A DNA stretch of 8,459 nt from Candidatus Sodaliphilus limicaballi (GTDB lineage Bacteria > Bacteroidota > Bacteroidia > Bacteroidales > Muribaculaceae): NCBI GenBank assembly GCA_018065815.1, contig JAGHSP010000359.1:1-8459 (forward strand). The letters are read 5' to 3'. Of this stretch, positions 1-6,556 are shown piece by piece (the stretch's first letter is position 1; each line of letters opens with the position of its first letter). A program made the translations under genes and the position numbers. The notes below the pieces were generated by a model. It saw only the letters and a program-made list of their open reading frames with translations, made no database searches and was not told the origin of the DNA.

Positions 1-42
1 GAGTGCACTGAGCAAAATCGGCTGGGGTATTGTTGGAGGGGG

Positions 43-73
43 GTGTTAACCGCCATTTCTTGGCTTTTGACAC
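43..73. terminator. Weak hairpin downstream of the Fic gene
   Basis: GTGTTAA (43-49) can pair with TTGACAC (67-73), with one T-G wobble, and GCC (52-54) with GGC (62-64) around a 7-nt loop. It lies about 20 nt past the Fic stop codon, read leftwards, so it could end the Fic transcript. Neither side has a clear T-run, so a factor-independent terminator is only a weak guess. The rest of 1-95 shows no gene I can support. Confidence 0.3.
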
Positions 74-95
74 ACCTTCATCTCTCGGTCGTAAC

Positions 96-1205
96 TTAAC
101 CCTGTGGCAACTTGTAATTTGAACTTCGTCCTCCTTCACCACTTTTTAGCAGCATACCTTTGGCAATGAGGTCCGTAATATCGCGCAATGCAGTATCTTG
201 CGAGCATTTATTTATTTTAGCCCACTTTGATGATGTGAGTTTGCCCTCAAATCCATCCCAAAGCATGTTGACGATGCGCTGTTGGCGTGCATTTATATTG
301 ACGCTGGCGAAGTGTTGCCAGTATTCGTGTTTCTGAATTACGCGTTGCAACTTGTCCAATGCTCTGATTAGCGCATGTTCAACAATAGAAACAAACCATT
401 CAATCCACATTGTGACATCAAGTCCGCTTTTCTGCGTGCGTTCTATTATGTCGTAATAAGATTTCTTTTCCCGGCATATTTGCGCTGAAACCGAATAATA
501 TCGATGCGGCATTCCATCGGCACGTGCAAGAAGCATGTCGGTGATGGTGCGCGTGAGCCTCCCGTTGCCATCGTCAAACGGATGAATACTGACAAACCAA
601 ATGTGCGCAATAGCAGCCTTGACGATGCTATCGATGGTTTGGACATTGTTGACCCATTCAATGAATTCTTGCATCATCGCAGGAACCATGTGCGAGGGAG
701 GAGCCTCATAGTGAATTGTTTCCTTACCCATTGGACCCGATACCACCTGCATCGGTTCTTCTCCTACACGCCAGCCTGCTACCGTGATGCGAAACGAGCC
801 GCTGTAACCAGTCGGAAAAAAAGCTGCATGCCAACCAAATAGACGATTTGAAGTCAGCTCCTTGTCATAGTTGCGGGATGCATCAACCACCACTTGCGCA
901 AGTCCATCGGCATAGTGGTCGGTATGAACCTCTCCTGTCTCAATTCCTAGTTGCCGTGCAATAGACGAGCGGAGCGAGGCCACATTTATTGATTGCCCTT
1001 CAATTTCAGACGAAGTCTTAACTTCCTCGGTCATTGCTTCTAGTTGTGTCAAGTTTTGTGTCTCAAATCCGAGCAGGCTTAACCGCCCAGTGAGTTCGCC
1101 CTGCAACTGATGCACACGTGCCAGTTGTGTAGATAATCGCAAACTGTCCCAGCAGAAGTGCGGCCACCTTTGTTTTTGCCATATATAAATTGCTCTTTGT
1201 CCCAT
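96..1205 (-). CDS. Fic-family AMP-transferase with DUF4172-type N-terminus and C-terminal winged helix
   Basis: A 369-residue cytoplasmic protein. The catalytic Fic motif HPFDDGNGRLTR is complete at residues 208-219 (H208 as base, D212, N214, R216 and R219 for nucleotide and metal binding), so it should transfer AMP from ATP to a protein hydroxyl group. The beta-hairpin flap that positions the target lies at about 138-170. An inhibitory [S/T]xxxE[G/N] motif is present upstream as S65-E69-G70, which marks a class II Fic enzyme restrained by its own N-terminal helix, so no separate antitoxin is needed. The start with YIWQ and WP-F-WD (residues 7-20) is typical of the DUF4172 region and supports this ATG. 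Residues about 303-365 look like a winged helix, which may bind DNA, including its own promoter. There is no signal peptide. A sampled 60-base line of this gene has 28 G/C against 38 in a line of the porin gene, hinting at separate origin. The protein target is unknown. Confidence 0.95.
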   Translation of the reverse strand: MGQRAIYIWQKQRWPHFCWDSLRLSTQLARVHQLQGELTGRLSLLGFETQNLTQLEAMTEEVKTSSEIEGQSINVASLRSSIARQLGIETGEVHTDHYADGLAQVVVDASRNYDKELTSNRLFGWHAAFFPTGYSGSFRITVAGWRVGEEPMQVVSGPMGKETIHYEAPPSHMVPAMMQEFIEWVNNVQTIDSIVKAAIAHIWFVSIHPFDDGNGRLTRTITDMLLARADGMPHRYYSVSAQICREKKSYYDIIERTQKSGLDVTMWIEWFVSIVEHALIRALDKLQRVIQKHEYWQHFASVNINARQQRIVNMLWDGFEGKLTSSKWAKINKCSQDTALRDITDLIAKGMLLKSGEGGRSSNYKLPQG

Positions 1206-1224
1206 TTTGTGCTTTTTATGGCTG

Positions 1225-1256
1225 CAAAATTAATTTAGTTATCGCACATAACCAAG
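1225..1256 (-). promoter_or_regulatory. Promoter of the Fic gene
   Basis: On the minus strand the -7 element reads TAATTTTG (1232 down to 1225), an exact match to TAnnTTTG. The -33 element reads CTTG (1256-1253), three of four bases of TTTG, with a 20-nt spacer, the usual Bacteroidota geometry. This predicts a leader of roughly 10-15 nt before the ATG at 1205. The leader is A-rich (ATAAAAAGCACAAA) and has no Shine-Dalgarno sequence. Confidence 0.7.
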
Positions 1257-1257
1257 A

Positions 1258-1290
1258 AATGCGGCGAAAAAACGTCTTATTCACCGCATT
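1258..1290. repeat. Inverted repeat next to the Fic -33 element
   Basis: AATGCGGCGAA (1258-1268) and TTCACCGCATT (1280-1290) pair over 11 bases with one mismatch, leaving an 11-nt loop. On the plus strand the stem runs into six Ts (1289-1294), as in an intrinsic terminator, but no plus-strand gene precedes it. On the minus strand it lies 1-2 nt upstream of the Fic -33 element. It could therefore block read-through into the Fic gene or act as an operator. Confidence 0.5.
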
Positions 1291-1324
1291 TTTTGCGTAG
1301 AATAGAATAAGTATTCACCGCATT
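1278..1324. repeat. 13-bp direct repeat TATTCACCGCATT, two copies
   Basis: Exact copies at 1278-1290 and 1312-1324, starting 34 nt apart. The first copy is also the right arm of the inverted repeat at 1258-1290, so the same word occurs three times (one inverted, with one change) directly upstream of the Fic promoter. Spacing and orientation suit a regulator site, possibly for the winged helix of the Fic protein itself; that link is inference. Confidence 0.65.
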
Positions 1325-1345
1325 ATGGAATCGGTGTGAGTGTAA

Positions 1346-1380
1346 AATGCCATCATAGGGACTGTCCCTTTGATGGCATT
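1346..1380 (-). terminator. Near-perfect 35-nt palindrome, probable GH84 terminator
   Basis: AATGCCATCA (1346-1355) pairs with TGATGGCATT (1371-1380). After one T-T mismatch, AGGGA (1357-1361) pairs with TCCCT (1365-1369) around the loop CTG. The stem is thus 15 pairs plus one mismatch. It lies 50 nt past the GH84 stop codon and, on the minus strand, ends in a short T-run (TTTT opposite 1344-1347). A terminator is the simplest reading; its symmetry also fits a small palindromic repeat unit. Confidence 0.5.
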
Positions 1381-1430
1381 CTTGGTACTCTGTGGCCTCT
1401 GTGTCTTCGTGGGAGATTGGGGAGATTAGG

Positions 1431-3386
1431 TTATAGTTGGTCGGCAAGGTGGGTGAGGAATGGGCGCAGGATTTTGCCTGATGGCTCGGCTACGCGCGTG
1501 CTCAACTCGATGTCGTTGCCCAGGCCGTTCAGCACGTTGAACTGATGGTTGCCATATTGGTCAAAGTCGGCCACGGTTTTTTTGAGGTGTGCGGCAACAA
1601 GGCGGTCGGCATCGGTCTGCCTGCCGGATTTTTTAGCATCGATTTGGTCCAGCAGCTGGATGGTGAGCGCGGCCATGTCGCCCAGGCAGTTGAGCCAGGG
1701 CTGGATGTCGGCCACGAGGAGCGAATCGCACTCTCTGCCCGAGGCTGCCATGTCCTGCATGGCTTGGCAGGTGCTCAACACTTTCAACATCTCGGCCTTG
1801 ACAGGCGCACTGTTGCCATTGCTCTTGTAGGCATCCACAAGACTTGCCATGGGCTCGTTGTCATAGTAGCGCAGGAACTGCGACAGGTACTCGAAATCGG
1901 TCGCTCTGTCTTTCCCCACTACTGCTTTCACGGCGGCGTGATAGTCGGCCTCGTTGTCGAAGGCGGCGTTGTTCCAGCTGTAGTCACCCACGCCGAACAG
2001 GGCAAACTTTGACGCCTCGCCCTGCTGCATGGGGTTGGCGATAAGGGCGCTGGCACCACGAAGGTCGGGGGCGAGCGTGGCGTTGTTGTCGATCCAGCGC
2101 TCGTCGGCAAAGTTGCTGTAAGTGTCGCGCACAAATAGCTTTGTCATGTCGTTGTCGTTGCAAGGGTAATTCCACCACCATGCTAGCCCGCGCCCCAGTT
2201 CGCCCGACACCACGTCGAGGTCGTGGGTGTTGGGCACTGTCCACACGCTATTGCCGGTGATGTAGATGATGGCCTGGGGGTGGGTCTTGCCCAGTGCACG
2301 GTAATATTTCTCGTGAGTCGGCGCATTGACCCATGAGTAGGCATAGAGCTGCGGAACAAAGTTGATGGGCTTGACCGTGTCGGCAGGCGAAGCGTAGTTC
2401 TTGTTCCATCTGTTCTCGATTGCGGTTTGCAGCTCGGTCAGGCGGTCGGCATTGAGACGAAGTGTAGCATCGTCGGTGGGAACACCCACGTCATCAACGA
2501 AGCAACCAAACTGTCGCACGCCCAGGTCGTGCATAATCTGGAACTTGCTCATGATGCGGTCTATCACAGTGTTGTCGCCAGGATCGGTGAATGCCGGCCC
2601 GGGGTGAATGGCCCAGATGAAGTTCACCTTGGTGTCGCGTGCCACGCTGGCAATGTCGCGCATCATGCCCGACGAGAGGTAACCTATGGACTTCTGCTTG
2701 GGCGTGATGCTGTCGGGATAAGCCTCGGCCCACTTCTGCGAATGATAGGGGTCAGACTTGGCGCCATACATGTAGGCATTCATCTTGTAGCGTGCCATGA
2801 AGCGAAAAAGGTCCTTGGTCACGTCGGCGCTATAAGGCACGCCATAGTAGCCCTCGATGACCCCGCGATACTGGATGTCGGCATAGTCCTCAATCAGGAC
2901 GCAAGGAAGATTAGAAGTGCCGCGGTCCAGAATCTGTTCGAGCGAGGCAAGCCCGCAGAAGGTTGCATCGGTGTTTTCGCCCAGGATAAGCACGTCGGCC
3001 TTCTTGGTTCCGTTCATCACCAGCACGTGGCGGTCATATTTTCCTGCCACTGCCAGGGCATTGCGGTTGACCTTCAATCTGTCGGCATAACTGTTGGCCA
3101 CGCCTTTCTTGCCGTCAACGGCGAGATAGACGCACGACATCTTGCTGCTAGGCTTGGCTGACACGACGGGAGTGAGTCCGCTGGCCGAGAGCACCTGCAA
3201 TGCGCGCCTGACGGTTACTTGGTCTATTTGCGGGTCGGCAACCACGGTGACCTGCTGCGTGAACGAGGTTGTTCCGGCGAGCGCCTTCTGCATGTGGGGA
3301 ACAGGGTAGATAGTATAAGCATCATGTGCCCAGAGGGTGGTGAGCGATGCCACCATGATTGCTAGGGTCAATAGTAATTTTTTCAT
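1431..3386 (-). CDS. GH84 beta-N-acetylglucosaminidase (O-GlcNAcase/NagJ-like), exported
   Basis: A 651-residue exported enzyme that should remove terminal beta-linked GlcNAc from glycoproteins or glycans by substrate-assisted catalysis. A signal peptide spans residues 1-20 (cleavage after LWA). A GH20b-like N-terminal domain covers about 45-165. The catalytic barrel begins at RGVIEGYYG (174-182) and holds YGAKSDPYHS (207-216), WAIHPG (258-263) and the catalytic pair D298-D299 in CFVDDVG. Compared from memory with the Bacteroides thetaiotaomicron GH84 enzyme, substrate-site residues also appear kept: K210, Y348, N406, D411 and N451 (in ANPM). Residues about 480-651 look like a helical C-terminal region. 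Length is somewhat below that of the B. thetaiotaomicron enzyme, consistent with lack of an extra C-terminal domain. Nothing looks broken, so it is probably active. No lipobox is seen, so it is probably periplasmic or released. Likely substrates are host mucin or other GlcNAc-capped glycans (inference). Confidence 0.95.
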   Translation of the reverse strand: MKKLLLTLAIMVASLTTLWAHDAYTIYPVPHMQKALAGTTSFTQQVTVVADPQIDQVTVRRALQVLSASGLTPVVSAKPSSKMSCVYLAVDGKKGVANSYADRLKVNRNALAVAGKYDRHVLVMNGTKKADVLILGENTDATFCGLASLEQILDRGTSNLPCVLIEDYADIQYRGVIEGYYGVPYSADVTKDLFRFMARYKMNAYMYGAKSDPYHSQKWAEAYPDSITPKQKSIGYLSSGMMRDIASVARDTKVNFIWAIHPGPAFTDPGDNTVIDRIMSKFQIMHDLGVRQFGCFVDDVGVPTDDATLRLNADRLTELQTAIENRWNKNYASPADTVKPINFVPQLYAYSWVNAPTHEKYYRALGKTHPQAIIYITGNSVWTVPNTHDLDVVSGELGRGLAWWWNYPCNDNDMTKLFVRDTYSNFADERWIDNNATLAPDLRGASALIANPMQQGEASKFALFGVGDYSWNNAAFDNEADYHAAVKAVVGKDRATDFEYLSQFLRYYDNEPMASLVDAYKSNGNSAPVKAEMLKVLSTCQAMQDMAASGRECDSLLVADIQPWLNCLGDMAALTIQLLDQIDAKKSGRQTDADRLVAAHLKKTVADFDQYGNHQFNVLNGLGNDIELSTRVAEPSGKILRPFLTHLADQL

Positions 3387-3414
3387 TGCAATATGTTGTG
3401 ATTGTTACGTGCTA

Positions 3415-3446
3415 CAAAGTTACGCACAATTTGGCAGAAAAGAAAA
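3415..3446 (-). promoter_or_regulatory. Promoter of the GH84 gene
   Basis: On the minus strand the -7 element is TAACTTTG (3422 down to 3415), an exact TAnnTTTG match. A TTTT -33 element (3446-3443) precedes it by 20 nt. The predicted leader is about 20-25 nt, with no Shine-Dalgarno sequence. It is divergent from the porin promoter, about 180 nt away. Confidence 0.65.
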
Positions 3447-3463
3447 TAACGACACAGGAAATC

Positions 3464-3589
3464 CGCTCCGAGCGATTGCCCTCGCTGTGGTCACCCCGCG
3501 GAGAACCGCGGGACACAGTGGCTTGCTTTGTGCCAAAGGGAGGGGCGCAGTTGTCATCGTTATCGCCATCGTCTAGGTTCGCAAGCGAA
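3464..3589. repeat. String of small hairpins in the divergent GH84-porin intergenic region
   Basis: This gene-free stretch holds four short perfect stem-loops: CGCT-CCG-AGCG (3464-3474), CCCGCGG-AGAA-CCGCGGG (3495-3512), CTTTG-TGC-CAAAG (3526-3538) and TTCGC-AA-GCGAA (3578-3589). The last GCGAA can alternatively pair with TTTTCG at 3594-3599. A period-6 repeat, CATCGT-TATCGC-CATCGT, lies between them at 3555-3572. The stretch is outside both promoters. An in-frame reading upstream of the porin ATG is open here, but it is not a credible protein. Confidence 0.55.
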
Positions 3590-3593
3590 AAAG

Positions 3594-3617
3594 TTTTCGT
3601 TTTCATTTTCGTTTTCG
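3594..3617 (+). repeat. Tandem hexamer TTTTCR, four units, overlapping the porin -33 element
   Basis: Units TTTTCG, TTTTCA, TTTTCG, TTTTCG follow each other without gaps (3594, 3600, 3606, 3612). The third unit supplies the TTTT used here as the -33 element. Gain or loss of whole units by slippage would shift the sequence upstream of the core promoter while keeping its helical phase only partly. Confidence 0.75.
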
Positions 3618-3636
3618 TGAAAAATTGCTACCTTTG
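3606..3636 (+). promoter_or_regulatory. Promoter of the porin gene, nearly leaderless
   Basis: The -7 element TACCTTTG (3629-3636) matches TAnnTTTG exactly; TTTT at 3606-3609 serves as a -33 element with a 19-nt spacer. Only 7 nt separate the -7 element from the ATG at 3644, so the transcript should start at or within a few bases of the start codon. The stretch 3613-3637 differs at only three of 25 positions from 8373-8397, the promoter of the glycosyltransferase gene. Confidence 0.75.
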
Positions 3637-3643
3637 CACTATA

Positions 3644-5623
3644 ATGAAAAAGACTGCACTCAAATATAGCATATTAGCCGTTCTGGCTGTGGTTTGCGCT
3701 ACTATTGCGCAGGCCAAGAAAGCCCAGAAGATCGAGCCGTCCTATGCGTGGACCATCAGTGACCCGCTGGGCGACCGCAGCGAGACCGAGATTGACACCT
3801 CATTTGTCAACTACCACCTGCATGCCGTGCCCACCTCGCCCAGCCTGGCATGGGCCACCACGGGCAACTATGGCGCTCCGGGGCAGGACCAGATTTTCTT
3901 CAACCGCGACAGTTACAGCGAGTTCTTCTTCGAATCGGCTCTCGCCCCCTGGCTGCACAGCACCGAGAGCCACGTGTTCTACAACACACGCATCCCCATG
4001 ACGCTCATCTCGCACACCACGGGCGGTAACAAGTACAGCAACCAGGACCGCACGATGATCACCTTCAGCGGCAATGCGACCAAGCGACTGCAAATAGGCG
4101 CCAACATGGATTACATCTACTCAAAAGGGTCCTATGAGTACCAGGCCGACAAGAACTTCACCTGGAATCTGGGCGGCAGCTACACTGGCGACCGCTATGA
4201 GTTGCAGACGTTCTTCAACCACTATGCCTTCACCACCAAGGAAAACGGCGGCATCACCGACGACCGTTACATCACCCGCCCTGCCGACGTGCAAGGCGGC
4301 GAGAGCAAGGTGGATAACAAGAGTATCCCCACTCATCTCACATCGAGCGAGAGCAACCTGGGCGGCACGCACTTCTTCATGAACCACCGCTACAAGGTGG
4401 GATTCTACCGCTACCAGCGCGACTCGGTGACCGACACCATCGTGAGCAAGTATTACGTGCCCGTGACCAGCTTCATCTGGAGCATGGACTACAAGGACAG
4501 CAAGCACCGCTACACCAACAAGAGCGGCGCGGAGGACACCACATTCTTCAAGCACACCTACTTCAACCTGGGCGGCACCGCCGACACCACCCGCTACATG
4601 ACGCTGACCAACACCGTGGGCATCTCGATGCTTGAGGGATTCAGCAAGAAGGTGAAATTCGGCTTCTCGGCCTACGCCTACCACCAGCTATACAAGCAGA
4701 CCCTCCAAGCCGAAGCTATGCCCAGCGAGACACCCATAGCACCGGGACTCTCGCCCATACCCACCTATGTGCCTCGCACCGAGACCGAGAACCGCTTCTA
4801 CGTGGGCGGCAAGTTGAGCAAGACACAGGGCTCGATACTGCGATACAGCGCCACTGCCGAGCTGGGACTTGCCGGTGGAGTGGAAGGCGACATCTATGCC
4901 GACGGCGACATCAGCACGCGCTTCAAGCTGCTGGGCGACACCGTCACCGTGAGGGGTTACGGCATTTTCAGCAATCTCGCGCCAGCCACGTTGCTATATA
5001 TCTTTGCCTCCAACCACTTCATCTGGGACAACGACTTCAGCAAGGAGAAACGCTTCCGCGTGGGCGGCGAGCTGGACCTGCCCTTCAGCGGCACCAATAT
5101 CAACGTGGGTTATGAAACGCTCAAAGACTTTGTCTATTTCAACCACGACAACATGCCCACGCAGCACAGCGACATGTTGAGCGTGTTCAGCGCCACCCTG
5201 AAGCAAGACCTTGCGTTCAAGGCCCTGCACTGGGACAACGAGGTGACCTACCAGGCATCGAGCAACCAGGGCGTGCTGCCCCTGCCCAAGCTGGCGCTTT
5301 ACAGCAACCTGTATCTCCAGTTCCTGGTGGCAAAGGTGCTGCACGTGCAACTGGGCGTGGACTGCAACTACTACACCAGCTACTACGCGCCAGCCTACAA
5401 TCCTGCCACAATGACCTTCCACACGCAGGATAAACAGAAGTGCGGCGACTTCATGTATATGAACGCCTACGCCAACTTCCGCCTCAAGCGCGCGCGTTTC
5501 TTCGTGCTCTACACTCATGCCAACGGCAAGCTATTCGGCGGCGACAACTACTTCTCGTCGCCCCACTACCCTCTCTCGCCCCGCTGCCTGCGCGTGGGAG
5601 TGAGCGTCGATTTCGCCAACTAA
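3644..5623 (+). CDS. Putative outer-membrane porin (Bacteroidota 'putative porin', Porin_10-like)
   Basis: A 659-residue exported beta-barrel protein. The signal peptide covers residues 1-24 (MKK start, hydrophobic core, cleavage after AQA). The mature part opens with W-T-ISDPLGDR and then shows the alternating aromatic and polar strands of an outer-membrane barrel, ending VGVSVDFAN. The overall pattern and length fit the Bacteroidota putative-porin family; the barrel would let small solutes cross the outer membrane, but no substrate can be read from it. The reading frame stays open 95 codons further upstream (from 3359), yet the ATG at 3644 is chosen because the signal peptide begins there and the promoter sits just before it. 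It is transcribed away from the GH84 gene, and its own promoter and the gap after it suggest a single-gene unit. The GC-rich codon use matches the GH84 and dockerin genes. Confidence 0.9.
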   Translation: MKKTALKYSILAVLAVVCATIAQAKKAQKIEPSYAWTISDPLGDRSETEIDTSFVNYHLHAVPTSPSLAWATTGNYGAPGQDQIFFNRDSYSEFFFESALAPWLHSTESHVFYNTRIPMTLISHTTGGNKYSNQDRTMITFSGNATKRLQIGANMDYIYSKGSYEYQADKNFTWNLGGSYTGDRYELQTFFNHYAFTTKENGGITDDRYITRPADVQGGESKVDNKSIPTHLTSSESNLGGTHFFMNHRYKVGFYRYQRDSVTDTIVSKYYVPVTSFIWSMDYKDSKHRYTNKSGAEDTTFFKHTYFNLGGTADTTRYMTLTNTVGISMLEGFSKKVKFGFSAYAYHQLYKQTLQAEAMPSETPIAPGLSPIPTYVPRTETENRFYVGGKLSKTQGSILRYSATAELGLAGGVEGDIYADGDISTRFKLLGDTVTVRGYGIFSNLAPATLLYIFASNHFIWDNDFSKEKRFRVGGELDLPFSGTNINVGYETLKDFVYFNHDNMPTQHSDMLSVFSATLKQDLAFKALHWDNEVTYQASSNQGVLPLPKLALYSNLYLQFLVAKVLHVQLGVDCNYYTSYYAPAYNPATMTFHTQDKQKCGDFMYMNAYANFRLKRARFFVLYTHANGKLFGGDNYFSSPHYPLSPRCLRVGVSVDFAN

Positions 5624-5645
5624 CAGCCCTGGAGCGCAAAATCTT

Positions 5646-5695
5646 GACTTTTGCAACAAAACAAGCCCGTTTTGCATAAAAAAGACACAAAAGTC
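5646..5695 (+). terminator. Nested inverted repeats after the porin gene
   Basis: The outer arms GACTTTTG (5646-5653) and CAAAAGTC (5688-5695) pair perfectly, and the inner arms CAAAAC (5657-5662) and GTTTTG (5669-5674) pair around AAGCCC. It begins 23 nt after the porin stop codon and is followed by a short TTTT (5700-5703). The stems are A/T-rich and the tail weak, so terminator function is only likely from position. Confidence 0.35.
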
Positions 5696-5714
5696 GCCGT
5701 TTTAAGTGCAAAAA

Positions 5715-5746
5715 TTTTATTTTTCCGAATATTTGCACTACATTTG
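5715..5746 (+). promoter_or_regulatory. Promoter of the secreted-protein operon
   Basis: The -7 element TACATTTG (5739-5746) matches TAnnTTTG exactly, with TTTT (5715-5718) as -33 and a 20-nt spacer. An offset copy, AATATTTG (5728-5735), lies 11 nt earlier. The predicted leader is about 50 nt, very A-rich and without a Shine-Dalgarno sequence. Confidence 0.7.
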
Positions 5747-5754
5747 CACCATAA

Positions 5755-5775
5755 ATGAACAAGCAAAAAAATTGA
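5755..5775 (+). other. Possible six-codon leader reading frame (MNKQKN)
   Basis: An ATG 8 nt after the -7 element opens a frame of six codons ending in TGA at 5773-5775, 26 nt before the real start at 5802. Its distance from the promoter resembles that of the near-leaderless porin and glycosyltransferase starts. In such an A-rich leader an accidental ATG is quite possible. Confidence 0.2.
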
Positions 5776-5801
5776 CTAAAACATTTTATTAACAAAAAAT
5801 T

Positions 5802-6449
5802 ATGAAGAAATTATTACTTAATGCAACAAGCGCGCTGTGTGTTGCAGCGTGTGCAATGTGTTCGTTCACAGCAAATGCCGAGGAATTTTATCAGGAAGAC
5901 TTCACCAGCACCACAGGCAGCGTCTATGTAAGCGCCCTGCCCGAAGGCTGGGACTACATCGGTTCTCTGAGCTATACCTTTGAGCGCGAGCTCGACAAGT
6001 ATCACAGCAAGGGCGGCGCTATCGCCATTGGTACTAACAGCACCAACTACCTGGTTACTCCTCCCGTGAAGGGTAAGTTCGCCTTCTGGATGCGCAGTTA
6101 CACCAAGAGCTACAGCGGCCTCATCAAGGTTTACCTCGTGGGCGAGGAAAACGGTGTACTGGTGCTTGGCGACCAGATGGGCGACAATGCCACCACAGGC
6201 AAGAACACCACATGGGAACAGAAGTGGTTTGAGACCGAGCAGCCCACACGCGTTGCTATCCTCATGGACCATGCCGTGATCGACGATTTCTATGCCGACG
6301 AGCGCGTAGAGGAGCCCTTCACAGCAGTTACCGACATCACCGTTAAGAGCAACACCACCGGCCAGGCCTACAACCTGATGGGACAGCCCGTCAAGGCCGA
6401 CGCCAAGGGCATCGTGATCATCGACGGAAAGAAGAAATTCAACCGATAA
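5802..6449 (+). CDS. Small secreted beta-rich protein with sorting-signal-like C-terminus
   Basis: A 215-residue exported protein that I cannot assign to a named family. Residues 1-26 form a signal peptide with cleavage after TANA. Residues about 27-170 are beta-rich, with EDF near the start, PEGWDYIG (48-55), NYLVTPPV (82-89), FAFWMRS and IDDFYA (160-165), the pattern of a jelly-roll domain like the 'choice-of-anchor J' group. The C-terminal YNLMGQPV (190-197) followed by KGIVIIDGKK (202-211) resembles the short tails of many Bacteroidales exported proteins, which are similar to type IX secretion sorting domains. It is therefore probably surface-exposed or released. A 107-nt gap without a TAnnTTTG element separates it from the dockerin gene, so the two are probably cotranscribed. 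The role is unknown; glycan or protein binding would suit the fold. Confidence 0.87.
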   Translation: MKKLLLNATSALCVAACAMCSFTANAEEFYQEDFTSTTGSVYVSALPEGWDYIGSLSYTFERELDKYHSKGGAIAIGTNSTNYLVTPPVKGKFAFWMRSYTKSYSGLIKVYLVGEENGVLVLGDQMGDNATTGKNTTWEQKWFETEQPTRVAILMDHAVIDDFYADERVEEPFTAVTDITVKSNTTGQAYNLMGQPVKADAKGIVIIDGKKKFNR

Positions 6450-6482
6450 ATAACTCATAAACTCCAATTTTTAACCCAGAGG

Positions 6483-6534
6483 AAAAGAGTCTGTCATGAT
6501 GCAAGCACACCGTGACACACCCTCATCCTCTTTT
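6483..6534 (+). other. Weakly paired segment in the gap between the two operon genes
   Basis: AAAAGAG (6483-6489) can pair with CTCTTTT (6528-6534), and inside it TGTCA (6492-6496) with TGACA (6513-6517). It covers most of the untranslated gap. It could moderate expression of the downstream gene or partly end transcription; no promoter element is found in 6450-6556. Confidence 0.3.
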
Positions 6535-6556
6535 ACCCAAAACAATCAAATAGAGT

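Noticed and set aside
96..1205. Toxin-antitoxin pair around the Fic gene
   Set aside because: No small partner gene is found on either side, and the protein carries its own inhibitory motif.
1258..1324. CRISPR array
   Set aside because: Repeats are only 11-13 bp, two direct copies, with no regular spacers and no cas genes.
1545..3161. Long plus-strand reading frames (1545-2012 and 2427-3161) opposite the GH84 gene
   Set aside because: They are antisense to a well-supported enzyme, show no family pattern, and arise from its GC-rich codon use.
3359..3643. Upstream extension of the porin gene to an ATG at 3359
   Set aside because: It overlaps the start of the GH84 gene and would translate the hairpin cluster and promoter; the signal peptide begins at 3644.
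4121..5518. Minus-strand frames opposite the porin gene (4121-4684, 4994-5518)
   Set aside because: Valine, histidine and alanine-rich translations without domains, typical antisense shadows.
5838..5861. Lipobox-like VAAC in the signal peptide of the 5802 gene (lipoprotein)
   Set aside because: A stronger signal peptidase I site (TANA before EE) follows directly, and the cysteine lies inside the hydrophobic core.
5814..6467. Minus-strand 217-codon frame opposite the small secreted protein
   Set aside because: It mirrors a gene with a clear signal peptide and has no promoter or family signal.
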